A stretch of DNA of 64,000 bases from JANQIO01 sp965229625. Its GTDB lineage: Bacteria; Pseudomonadota; Gammaproteobacteria; Pseudomonadales; Halieaceae. The notes under the pieces were generated by a model. That model had not been told where the DNA came from and made no database searches. It saw nothing but the letters and a program-made list of their open reading frames with translations. The first letter of the stretch is position 1. Each line of letters starts with the position of its first letter. A program made the position numbers and the translations under genes. This document shows, piece by piece, positions 33,298 through 40,296 of the stretch. The stretch covers positions 1,612,001-1,676,000 of the forward strand of contig CBDDJJ010000002.1 in assembly GCA_965229625.1 (NCBI GenBank), read 5' to 3'.

Positions 33298-35309
33298 CAG
33301 CGGTACACCACTCGGCCGCGAAACAGGGTCAACAGGACCTGCGCCTCGGCGATGGTATCGGCCCTGCCCTCCGCCTCCAGCGCCAGCAGGTCACGGTCGA
33401 TCATGACCAGGTCGGCGTACTTGCCCACCTCCAGGGAACCGGTTTCCCCGGCGTGGCCGAACAGACGCGCTCCGTTGATGGTGTAGGCATCCAGCGCCGC
33501 GCGGGTGGTCACACGACCGTCGGCGTTCATCACCACGCCGTCCGCATTGGCCCGGGTGACCGCCTGCTGGATGTTGTAGAAGGGGCGCGGCTCGCGGGTA
33601 TCGACGGGCGCGTCACTGCCCCCCGCCAGCACTGCACCCAGCGATGCCAGCTGGGCAGCCGGGTAGACGTTGGTCATATAGTAGGAATCGGCGCGGTACA
33701 AATCGTCAACACCCGCGAGCTGGTCGATAAAGGGATTGACGGTCATATCGTAAAAGAACTCCGGTGCCAGCCAGGCATAGGTGAATACCAGGTACAGGCC
33801 CAGGTCACCAATGCGCTGGTAGTCATCGGGCGCCACCATGTGGATGTGCGCCAGGCTGTGCAGCAGCCCGGAATCCCCGTTGGCCGCACGCAGCGCTTCA
33901 AAGCCCTCCACCGCTGTGCGCGCCGCCCGGTCGCCAATGACATGGGCATGAATCTTGATGCCCGCCTTGTCCAGCTCGCGCATATAGGCGTGGATAAAAT
34001 CCGCCGGGTGCTCCAGCACGCCGCGGCTGATGCGGCACTGTTGCGGGTAGAAACCGAACTCCCGGCGGAACACCTTGTTTACCTGCGGTGACAGGTAGTG
34101 CTCCATGGCATCGCGCACCTTCTGGCAGATCTCGCTGCTGGTATCCACGTAACCGGCGATGTCCGCGGTGCCGGCATCCGGGTCGATGGCGAAGCGCGGC
34201 TGCTGGTAGGGATTGATGACCGCCGCGTTGGGCAGGGTCGGTGGATCGTTGAGGGGGTTGCCCTCCATGACGCCGTCCACAAAGATCTTGGCAGTATCCA
34301 CCGTCAGTTGTGGCAGGGGATCAAACTCGGCGCGCAGCAGGTCGATGTCGGCGATCATCTGCGATACATCGATACCGCCTTCCTGGTGATAGGCGGGCAC
34401 ATCCAGGAAAATCGCCGCCGACAGGTTAAAGTTCATGTCGCCGCTGTCGAGCAGGTCCTTGTAGGCCGGCAGGCTCTGTGGCGGCGTGGCGGCATCCATC
34501 AAGGTGGTAATGCCGTTGGCGGCCAGCTTTTTCGCCACCTTCTGCATGTGCCCTGGGGGCAGGTCTCCCCCCAGCAGGCCGTTGGGTGGCTGCAACAGGT
34601 CGCGAGCCGTTTCGTGCAGTTCGCCGTTGGGTTCGCCGCTGGCGTCCACACCGATGGTTTCCCGGTAGTCGCCGAAGTCCGTGGCCAGGGTTTCAGCACT
34701 GATGCCGACAATCACACCGCTGTCGTTGACGGCGCGGGCCAGCGCCGCGGAGTTCACCGCGCCGTGATGGCCATCGTTACCCCAGAGGATCACCGGGTGT
34801 TTCGGCGCCGCAGCGTCCAGGGCCTCACGCAATGAGTCAAAGCCGCCCGCCGGCCGGTTGCCGACAGCAAAGTTCCACTGGGACACCGGCAGCCATTCGC
34901 CTTCGGGCAGGTCGCGCTCGGCGATACAATCCCTGACCAGGCTCGACAGCTCCGCCAGGTTCAGCGGCACACTGCCGATATCGCAACTGCCATCGTCGAC
35001 AATGCGCATGGGATGAATGTGCATATCGTGCAGGCCCGGCAACAGCATGCGGCCATTGAGGTTTACGACCTCGGTGTTGTCTTCCACCAGCTGCTGCGCA
35101 CCGGCATCATCACCGACATAAACGATGCGCTCGCCGCGCACGGCCAATGCGGTGGCGGTGGCCTGTTCATCGTTTGCGGTGTACACCGTACCACCGAGGA
35201 AGACCCTGTCTGCCGGCTCGGATGCAATCTCGGGGGCCTGGCGCTCGCCGCAAGCACTGAAGATAAGAGTCGCCAGCGCGAATGCGCCGGCGCTGAGTCT
35301 TGTTGTCAT
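33297..35309 (-). CDS. Amidohydrolase family lipoprotein, YtcJ-like
   Basis: Metal-dependent hydrolase of the amidohydrolase-3 (YtcJ) type, 670 residues. From ATG 35309 the protein starts with a lipoprotein signal, LSAGAFALATLIFSAC, with the lipobox Cys at ~18. Metal-binding HDMHIHPMR follows at ~87-95. Also typical are ILWGNDGHHGAVNSAAL (~173-189), IHAHVIGDRAA (~430) and a C-terminal KYADLVMIDRDLLALE. Its substrate is unknown. It lies 39 bases after the PuuA-like gene and is coupled to the membrane protein downstream, so the three form one operon. An earlier in-frame start would bury the signal peptide. Confidence 0.85.
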   Translation of the reverse strand: MTTRLSAGAFALATLIFSACGERQAPEIASEPADRVFLGGTVYTANDEQATATALAVRGERIVYVGDDAGAQQLVEDNTEVVNLNGRMLLPGLHDMHIHPMRIVDDGSCDIGSVPLNLAELSSLVRDCIAERDLPEGEWLPVSQWNFAVGNRPAGGFDSLREALDAAAPKHPVILWGNDGHHGAVNSAALARAVNDSGVIVGISAETLATDFGDYRETIGVDASGEPNGELHETARDLLQPPNGLLGGDLPPGHMQKVAKKLAANGITTLMDAATPPQSLPAYKDLLDSGDMNFNLSAAIFLDVPAYHQEGGIDVSQMIADIDLLRAEFDPLPQLTVDTAKIFVDGVMEGNPLNDPPTLPNAAVINPYQQPRFAIDPDAGTADIAGYVDTSSEICQKVRDAMEHYLSPQVNKVFRREFGFYPQQCRISRGVLEHPADFIHAYMRELDKAGIKIHAHVIGDRAARTAVEGFEALRAANGDSGLLHSLAHIHMVAPDDYQRIGDLGLYLVFTYAWLAPEFFYDMTVNPFIDQLAGVDDLYRADSYYMTNVYPAAQLASLGAVLAGGSDAPVDTREPRPFYNIQQAVTRANADGVVMNADGRVTTRAALDAYTINGARLFGHAGETGSLEVGKYADLVMIDRDLLALEAEGRADTIAEAQVLLTLFRGRVVYR

Positions 35310-35348
35310 GCAGGCCCCCTGGTATACCGGGCAGGACAAGCTGCCGGT

Positions 35349-36683
35349 TCAGACGTTGAGCAGAAGGTGTTCCCGTTCCCAGGAACTGATGACCTGGTTG
35401 AACTCCTCGAACTCATCGAGTTTCACCGCAGTATATGCGCGCAGGAACAGATCCCCAAAAATGTCGACCAGCGCCGGCGTGCTCATCAGGTTGCGCAGGC
35501 CCTCTTCCAGGGTGCGCGCTACTTCCACCGCGTCTTCGTTGGCGGTGCCCTGGTGGGGCTCGGTGGGCGTGAGACCCAATTCCATCCCCAACAGGCCACT
35601 GGCGAGACTGGCGGCCAGCGCCAGGTAGGGATTGGCATCGGCGCCCGGGAAGCGGTTCTCGACCCGGGTGGCCGCGGGCGGGCTTTCCGGCACCCGGAAG
35701 GCCGTGGTGCGGTTGTCGATGCCCCAGTTCAGGTTGATGGGCGCCGAGATATCCGGCGCCAGGCGCCGATAGGAATTCACATTGGGGGCGTAGAGGCTGA
35801 TCAGGTCCGGTGTAAAACGCTGCAGGCCAGCGATGTAGGCAAGGAACTCCGGCGTGTGAGTCCCGTCGTCCTCGGCAAAGATATTGCGGCCATCTGCATT
35901 CAGCACGCTCTGGTGGATGTGCAGCGCACTGCCGGGCTCCTCCTGCATGGGCTTGGCCATAAAGGTGGCATACATACCGTGCTTGTGGGCGGTCTCCCGT
36001 ACCGTGCGCTTGAAGGTGAACACCTGGTCCGCCAGCTTCAGCGCATCGCCGTGCAGGAAGTTGATCTCCATCTGCGCTACGCCGTTCTCGTGAATCAGCG
36101 TATCCGCGTCCAGTTCCTGGGCTTCGGCGAACTCGTACATGTCTTCCACGAAGTCCTCGAACTCGGCCACCGCGTCGATGCTGTAGGACTGGCGCGACAT
36201 TTCCGGACGCCCACTGCGACCGGTCGGTGCTTCCAGTTCATTGTCGGGGTCCGTATTGCGGCTCACCAGGTAGAACTCGACCTCCGGCGCAATCACCGGG
36301 GTGAGGCCCTTGTCCTCGTAGAGGCCCAACACACGCCTGAGCACATTGCGGGTGGCCAGCGGGTGCGGCTCGCCGTCGGCGGTATAGCAGTCGTGGATGA
36401 TCTGGGCGGTGGGTTCCCGCGCCCAGGGCACCACGCGCATGGTGCTCGGGTCGGGCTTCAGGATCATGTCAGCGTCGGTGGGCTCAACGAAATCCCAGTG
36501 CTCATCGCTGTACTCGCCGGTTACGGTCTGGATCAGGATGCTCTCCGGCAGCTTGGGGTTGCCACCCTGCATGAACTGCGCGGCGGGGATGAACTTGCCA
36601 CGCGCGTTGCCGGTGAGATCGGGCACCATGGCCTCCACTTCGGAGATCTGGTGCTCACGTAACCACTGCTCGATAACGTCCAT
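35349..36683 (-). CDS. Glutamine synthetase family protein, PuuA-like gamma-glutamylpolyamine synthetase
   Basis: A 444-residue GS-fold ligase without the adenylylation loop of GlnA. Motifs are APEVEFYLV (~118-126, metal Glu), GVAQMEINFLHGDAL (~204-218), ATFMAKPMQEEPGSALHIHQSVL (~239-261) and NPYLALAASLASGLLG near the C-terminus. The neighbour on the other strand is a PuuB-like oxidase, which is the usual pair for putrescine breakdown. The exact amine is inferred from that pairing. The substrate could also be another amine, for example ethanolamine. Confidence 0.85.
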   Translation of the reverse strand: MDVIEQWLREHQISEVEAMVPDLTGNARGKFIPAAQFMQGGNPKLPESILIQTVTGEYSDEHWDFVEPTDADMILKPDPSTMRVVPWAREPTAQIIHDCYTADGEPHPLATRNVLRRVLGLYEDKGLTPVIAPEVEFYLVSRNTDPDNELEAPTGRSGRPEMSRQSYSIDAVAEFEDFVEDMYEFAEAQELDADTLIHENGVAQMEINFLHGDALKLADQVFTFKRTVRETAHKHGMYATFMAKPMQEEPGSALHIHQSVLNADGRNIFAEDDGTHTPEFLAYIAGLQRFTPDLISLYAPNVNSYRRLAPDISAPINLNWGIDNRTTAFRVPESPPAATRVENRFPGADANPYLALAASLASGLLGMELGLTPTEPHQGTANEDAVEVARTLEEGLRNLMSTPALVDIFGDLFLRAYTAVKLDEFEEFNQVISSWEREHLLLNV

Positions 36684-36725
36684 GAATGTTGCCTGGTAGC
36701 CGAAAGCGTTGATTATGGCAATAAA

Positions 36726-36764
36726 CCGAATTATTATTCAACATTATTTCGAACAATTATTCGG
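36726..36764. promoter_or_regulatory. Inverted repeat in the puuA/puuB-like divergent promoter
   Basis: CCGAAT (36726-36731) pairs with ATTCGG (36759-36764). Inside are ATTATTTCGAA (36743-36753) and ATTATTCGGA (36756-36765), close to the ATTATTCGAA core found at the arsR and arsI-like promoters. The region between the two divergent genes is only 89 bases and AT-rich, so this is the obvious operator for both. Confidence 0.5.
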
Positions 36765-36772
36765 ATTTAAGT

Positions 36773-38059
36773 ATGACCGCCGCTGCTTACGTCAACTCCT
36801 GGTACGCCGCCAGCGCACCTCAGATAGACGGTTTTCCGAGGCTGCTAGGCGATGTCGATGCCGACGTCTGTATTGTCGGCGGCGGTTTCACCGGACTGTC
36901 GAGTGCCATCCACCTGCGTGACAAGGGCTATTCGGTCGTTGTGCTGGAAGCCGAGCGCGTGGCCTGGGGCGCCTCGGGGCGCAACGGCGGCCACTGCAGT
37001 ACCGGGCAGCGCGCCGACCAGGAAGACCTGGAAGACCGCGTGGGCAAGGAACAGGCGAGACGCCTATGGGACCTCGGGCTGGAAGCCGTGGATACTGTGG
37101 TCGGCCTGGTGGAGCGCTTCGACATCGACTGCGAGCTAAAGTCTGGCGACCTGCATGTGGCCTCCAAGCGTTCTCACATGGAAGAGATGAAGGCCTACGC
37201 CGAGAAGCTGCAGCGCGACTACGATTACAGTGAGGCGCGCTACATCGAACGCGAAGAGCTCGAACAGATGACCAGTTCGCGGCGCTTTCACGCCGGTATG
37301 TTCGATTCACGAGCGCGTCACCTGCACCCCCTCAAGTACGCCCTGGGCCTGGCTGAGGCCGCACGCGGACTGGGTGCCAACATCTATGAAGACAGCCGGG
37401 TCACCGGCTACAGCGAGGGCGAACATGTCACGGTGAAGACTGCCCACGGCAGTGTGAGGGCACGTTTCATGATCCTAGCCTGCAATGGCTACCTGGAGCA
37501 TCTGTCGAAACCGCTGGCGGGCAAGATCATGCCCATCAACAACTTCGTGCTCGCCACCGAGCCACTGGGTGAAGAGAAAGCGCGCAGCCTGATCCGCGAC
37601 GACTGCTCCATGTCCGACAGCCTGTTTGTTATCAACTATTGGAAGCTGTCCCAGGACTGGCGGTTGTTGTTCGGTGGCGGTGAGTCCTACTCACGGCGCT
37701 TCCCGTCGGATATCCAGGGCCTGGTGCGCAAGTGCATGCTGGGCGTCTACCCCGAGCTTGAGAACGTGAAGATCGACTACGCCTGGGGCGGCACCCTGGC
37801 GATCACCATGTCGCGTATGCCGCATTTTGGCCGACTATCGGGCAATGTGTTTTATGCACATGGGTACTCCGGGCACGGTATTACCATCGCCTCGCTGGCC
37901 GGCAAACTGCTGGCGGAAGCGATCAGCGGCACCGCAGAGCGCTTTGACGTGATGGCCGGTGTGTCCACCCCGACCTTCCCGGGCGGCACCCTGCTGCGCT
38001 GGCCGGGCCTGGTGCTAGCCATGGGCTGGCACGCCATGCTCGACCGGATCGGAAACTAG
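36773..38059 (+). CDS. FAD-dependent oxidoreductase, PuuB-like (gamma-glutamylputrescine oxidase family)
   Basis: DAO-fold flavoenzyme, 428 residues. The dinucleotide-binding motif VCIVGGGFTGLSSAIHLRDKG is at ~30-50, followed by VLEAERVAWGASGRNGGHCSTGQ, the GxSGRNGG signature of PuuB/OrdL oxidases. The C-terminal YAHGYSGHGITIASLAGKLLAEAI closes the FAD site. It would oxidise a gamma-glutamylated amine made by the divergent PuuA-like ligase. PuuC and PuuD partners are absent here. A TetR gene starts three bases after its stop. Confidence 0.88.
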   Translation: MTAAAYVNSWYAASAPQIDGFPRLLGDVDADVCIVGGGFTGLSSAIHLRDKGYSVVVLEAERVAWGASGRNGGHCSTGQRADQEDLEDRVGKEQARRLWDLGLEAVDTVVGLVERFDIDCELKSGDLHVASKRSHMEEMKAYAEKLQRDYDYSEARYIEREELEQMTSSRRFHAGMFDSRARHLHPLKYALGLAEAARGLGANIYEDSRVTGYSEGEHVTVKTAHGSVRARFMILACNGYLEHLSKPLAGKIMPINNFVLATEPLGEEKARSLIRDDCSMSDSLFVINYWKLSQDWRLLFGGGESYSRRFPSDIQGLVRKCMLGVYPELENVKIDYAWGGTLAITMSRMPHFGRLSGNVFYAHGYSGHGITIASLAGKLLAEAISGTAERFDVMAGVSTPTFPGGTLLRWPGLVLAMGWHAMLDRIGN

Positions 38060-38062
38060 ATC

Positions 38063-38686
38063 GTGGCACTGCATAGAAAGCTTAAGTTGACCGAGCAGCG
38101 CAGGCCGCGCCAGGAACGCTCTCTGCAGCGCCGTGACGACATCCTGCAAACAACGGCCGCGCTGCTGGAGCAAGTCGGTTTCGACGACCTGACCACCATC
38201 CTGATTGCCAGGGAGATGGGCATTTCCGTGGGCAGCCTCTACCACTACTTCCCCAACAAACAGGCCATTCTCTATGCCCTGGGCGAGCACTGGCTGGAGG
38301 AGCTAACGCGGGTGCTGGATGAGATTGCCGCCTGGGACCTGGAGACCATGGACCTCGAGACTTTCGTGGACAGGTCTTTTCCGCGCATGTTGGCGGTCTA
38401 CCGGGAACAGCGTGGCATGCTGCCGCTGGTGCTGGCTATGTGGGCCGTACCCGAACTGCGCGACCTCGACGACGATCACGACGAGTTGGTGATCGGCCGC
38501 CTGGCCGACATGTTCCGGCGGCTGGGACTGCGCCACAGCAAGGCCGAGCGCGAACGCCGCGGCCGGCTGATGCTGGAGATGCTCCACGCCCTTTTTGTCA
38601 GCATTGTCGAGCAATCCGGCGCCCGCGCCACGCGTAGCCTGGCCGACCTCAAGGCCCTGGGCGTTACCCTTCTCGAGCGCGACTAA
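38063..38686 (+). CDS. TetR family transcription regulator
   Basis: A 207-residue regulator. The N-terminal HTH is at ~22-70 (ILQTTAALLEQVGFDDLTTILIAREMGISVGSLYHYFPNKQAILYAL), and the C-terminal ligand-binding domain is helical (~80-205). The start GTG 38063 lies three bases after the oxidase stop, so it is in the same transcript and likely controls the puuA/puuB-like pair. The ligand is unknown. The basic N-terminal extension (RKLKLTEQRRPRQERSLQRR) may add DNA contacts. Confidence 0.87.
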   Translation: MALHRKLKLTEQRRPRQERSLQRRDDILQTTAALLEQVGFDDLTTILIAREMGISVGSLYHYFPNKQAILYALGEHWLEELTRVLDEIAAWDLETMDLETFVDRSFPRMLAVYREQRGMLPLVLAMWAVPELRDLDDDHDELVIGRLADMFRRLGLRHSKAERERRGRLMLEMLHALFVSIVEQSGARATRSLADLKALGVTLLERD

Positions 38687-38707
38687 GCCCCGAGGGCAAA
38701 AAATCAC

Positions 38708-38744
38708 TTGCTATCTCACTATATTTCGATATTATTCGAAATAT
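38708..38744 (+). promoter_or_regulatory. arsR promoter and palindromic operator
   Basis: A possible -35 TTGCTA (38708-38713) and -10 TATTAT (38730-38735), 16 bases apart. The perfect palindrome ATATTTCG-N8-CGAAATAT (38721-38728, 38737-38744) covers the -10 and reaches into the ATG at 38743. With a start site ~7 bases after the -10 the mRNA would have almost no leader, and no SD is visible. This is a typical place for autorepression. Confidence 0.6.
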
Positions 38745-39078
38745 GGAATCAGACCTCGCTATCCATGCAGATCGCCTCGCCGCCATTGGCAACGAGGCCC
38801 GGCTCGGGATTCTCAAGCTGCTGCTGAACGTCTACCCCTCTGAGATCAGTGCGGGTGACATCAGCAAGGCGACCGACATACCGGGCTCGACCCTCTCGCA
38901 CCACCTGGACCGACTGCGGCGTGAAGGTCTGGTGCAATCCCGCAAGGAACGCCAGTGGGTGTGGTACCAGGCCAACGCCGACACCCTGGGCGAGCTGCTG
39001 AACTTCCTCTACCACGACTGCTGCAGTGGCTGCGGCGTGGAGATCGAAGCGAGAAAAACGTCGACAGGAAAACCATGA
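38743..39078 (+). CDS. ArsR family regulator, arsenic-type
   Basis: A 111-residue winged-helix repressor. The DNA-binding part is at ~40-70 (AGDISKATDIPGSTLSHHLDRLRREGLVQSRKE), followed by the beta-wing QWVWYQANADTL. The inducer site is probably the Cys-rich C-terminal HDCCSGCG at ~90-97, as in ArsR proteins with C-terminal Cys that bind As(III) or organoarsenicals. A VOC protein of the ArsI/CadI type follows 131 bases downstream and fits this sensor. The start is at the operator, without an SD. Confidence 0.85.
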   Translation: MESDLAIHADRLAAIGNEARLGILKLLLNVYPSEISAGDISKATDIPGSTLSHHLDRLRREGLVQSRKERQWVWYQANADTLGELLNFLYHDCCSGCGVEIEARKTSTGKP

Positions 39079-39108
39079 GTAACGCCAGGCCCACTATCCC
39101 CTCGGTTT

Positions 39109-39156
39109 ACTTCGGCCCTTTTTTTACCGAAGTATTTCGATTATTCGAAAAATACC
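39109..39156 (+). promoter_or_regulatory. Regulatory region of the arsI-like gene
   Basis: ACTTCGG (39109-39115) and CCGAAGT (39127-39133) form a 7-bp inverted repeat with an 11-base, T-rich loop. Directly after it, GTATTTCGATTATTCGAAAAATAC (39132-39155) repeats the TTTCG-N6-CGAAA pattern of the arsR operator. So the gene at 39210 probably has its own ArsR-controlled promoter besides read-through from arsR. Confidence 0.5.
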
Positions 39157-39209
39157 GTTGTAAAGCCCGTAACCGATGCCGTGAACTGATCACGCAGGAG
39201 ATCTCGAAA

Positions 39210-39581
39210 ATGAGCAGAATTCATATTGCCCTCAACACCCACCGTTTTGACGAATCCATCGCCTTTTACAGCAAGCTGTTCGGGCAGGAGCCCGCCAAGC
39301 AGCGAGAGCGCTGGGCCAAGTTCGACGTCGCCGACCCGGCGGTCAACCTGACCCTGAACCAGACCGACGAACCCGTGGCCGGCAGCCAGATCAGCCACCT
39401 GGGCATCGAGGTCGGTGATTCGGAAACCGTCGCCGCCATGGACCAGCGCCTGCAGGACCTGGGCCTGAAGACCATCCCGGAAACCGACACCACCTGCTGC
39501 TACGCCCTGCAGGACAAGACCTGGGTGACCGACCCCAACGGCCATGCGTGGGAGTTCTTCCACGTAAAGAGTGATGTCTGA
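39210..39581 (+). CDS. ArsI/CadI-type VOC metalloenzyme
   Basis: A 123-residue vicinal-oxygen-chelate protein. Metal ligands fit the His in MSRIHIALNTHRFDES or SHLGIEV (HLGIEV at ~68) and the Glu in DPNGHAWEFF (~110-119). The Cys pair TCCYALQDKTWVTDPNG at ~93-94 is the As-binding CC of ArsI C-As lyases. ArsI cleaves the C-As bond of trivalent methyl- or aromatic arsenicals, while CadI proteins are cadmium-induced relatives. I chose ATG 39210 with AGGAG nine bases upstream. The stop codon lies inside the first tRNA-linked repeat. Confidence 0.82.
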   Translation: MSRIHIALNTHRFDESIAFYSKLFGQEPAKQRERWAKFDVADPAVNLTLNQTDEPVAGSQISHLGIEVGDSETVAAMDQRLQDLGLKTIPETDTTCCYALQDKTWVTDPNGHAWEFFHVKSDV

Positions 39582-39839
39582 AAAGAGAATTGGTCGGTGT
39601 GAGAGGGTGAAGCAAGCGATTATGTTGCTCAGCAACATGCGCTGCTGAACGCCCGCCAGCCGGGCCGCGTGGGCTACGCTGGTGGGCCGGAAATCCGAAC
39701 ACTGGATGCCAAAAAAGGGGTTGGTCGGTGTGAGAGGGTGAGCCGAGCGCTTACCTTGCGCAGCAAGGTGCGAAGGCGAACGCCGCCCAGCCGGGCCGCG
39801 CAGGCTATGCTGGGTGGCCGGAAATCCGAACACTGGGTG
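39577..39839 (-). repeat. Two ~131-bp tandem repeats downstream of tRNA-Pro, each starting with the tRNA 3' end
   Basis: Read on the plus strand, TGGTCGGTGTGAGAGG (the last 16 bases of the tRNA gene, reversed) occurs at 39591, 39722 and, within the tRNA, 39854, so the period is 131-132. Each unit then has a small hairpin (ATGTTG/CAACAT at 39621-39637; ACCTTG/CAAGGT at 39752-39768) and a long stem (GCCCGCCAGC with GCTGGTGGGC; GCCGCCCAGC with GCTGGGTGGC). Differences between the units keep base pairing. On the coding strand the repeats lie directly after the tRNA CCA, so they would be in its precursor transcript. Confidence 0.88.
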
Positions 39840-39853
39840 TCTCAAAAGAGAAT

Positions 39854-39930
39854 TGGTCGGTGTGAGAGGATTCGAACCTCCGACCCCTTCCTCCCGAAGG
39901 AAGTGCGCTACCAGGCTGCGCTACACACCG
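39854..39930 (-). tRNA. tRNA-Pro (anticodon CGG)
   Basis: A 77-base cloverleaf on the minus strand. The acceptor is CGGTGTG/CACACCG with A73 and encoded CCA. The D arm is GCGC...GCAC-like with AGCCTGGTAGC. The anticodon stem CTTCC/GGAAG holds the loop TTCGGGA (anticodon CGG, codon CCG), and the T arm has GGTTCGAATCC. The sequence closely follows E. coli proK. A stringent-type promoter lies upstream. Confidence 0.97.
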
Positions 39931-39961
39931 ACAGTGGGTCCTGAGACCTGAGAGGCGCGCT

Positions 39962-39989
39962 ACTATACCAGAGCGCGTCTTTTAGTAAA
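39962..39989 (-). promoter_or_regulatory. Promoter of tRNA-Pro
   Basis: On the minus strand, TTTACT (39984-39989), a 16-base spacer and TATAGT (39962-39967), followed by a GC-rich discriminator AGCGCGCC. This layout is usual for growth-rate-controlled tRNA genes. Confidence 0.55.
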
Positions 39990-39990
39990 G

Positions 39991-40027
39991 ACCGCCGCAG
40001 GCGCCAAGCCAATACCGCCGCAGGCGC
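39991..40027. repeat. Two copies of ACCGCCGCAGGCGC
   Basis: Identical 14-mers at 39991-40004 and 40014-40027, 23 bases apart, between the end of the DUF3094-like gene and the tRNA promoter. They may be another small 3'-end repeat like those after nuoI, uxaC and cysE, but with only two copies this is uncertain. Confidence 0.5.
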
Positions 40028-40071
40028 TTGTTACAGGTTGCTACAGGCACCCGCAGCAATCACCGCAGCTC

Positions 40072-40254
40072 CTAGTAAACCCCGGAGACCCGCGCGAGCA
40101 GCAGGCTCAAGCCGCTCAGGCAACTGACCACCACGACCAGGAAGAGCAGCAGCCGAAAGGGCCGGAAAGGTTTGCGCTCCACCGAGTTGATCCCGGTGGA
40201 GACAAACTTGTCGACCTTGGCCTGGTCTTCTGGTGTTAGTGCGGGCTCACGCAT
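40072..40254 (-). CDS. DUF3094-like small membrane protein
   Basis: A 60-residue protein. The N-terminal part LTPEDQAKVDKFVSTGINSVERKPFRPFRLL resembles DUF3094 proteins of pseudomonads and relatives. A single membrane helix follows at ~34-54 (LLLFLVVVVSCLSGLSLLLA). I chose ATG 40254 with GAGGA ten bases upstream. ATG 40284 or GTG 40290 would add 10-12 residues but lack an SD. It lies just after the acyl-CoA dehydrogenase start region, on the same strand and downstream of that gene. Confidence 0.7.
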   Translation of the reverse strand: MREPALTPEDQAKVDKFVSTGINSVERKPFRPFRLLLFLVVVVSCLSGLSLLLARVSGVY

Positions 40255-40296
40255 GAGCCCATTTTCCTCTACCGCAGTGGTCATTGCCACTCGAGA

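Noticed and set aside
39577..39853. CRISPR-like array
   Set aside because: Only two long units (131-132 bases) containing tRNA sequence, without short repeats and spacers, and no cas genes nearby.
38743..39930. Integrated element bounded by the tRNA-Pro gene
   Set aside because: The tRNA fragments are tandem copies with conserved flanks and structure. No integrase and no foreign gene set lies between them, so an attachment-site duplication is not the simplest explanation.
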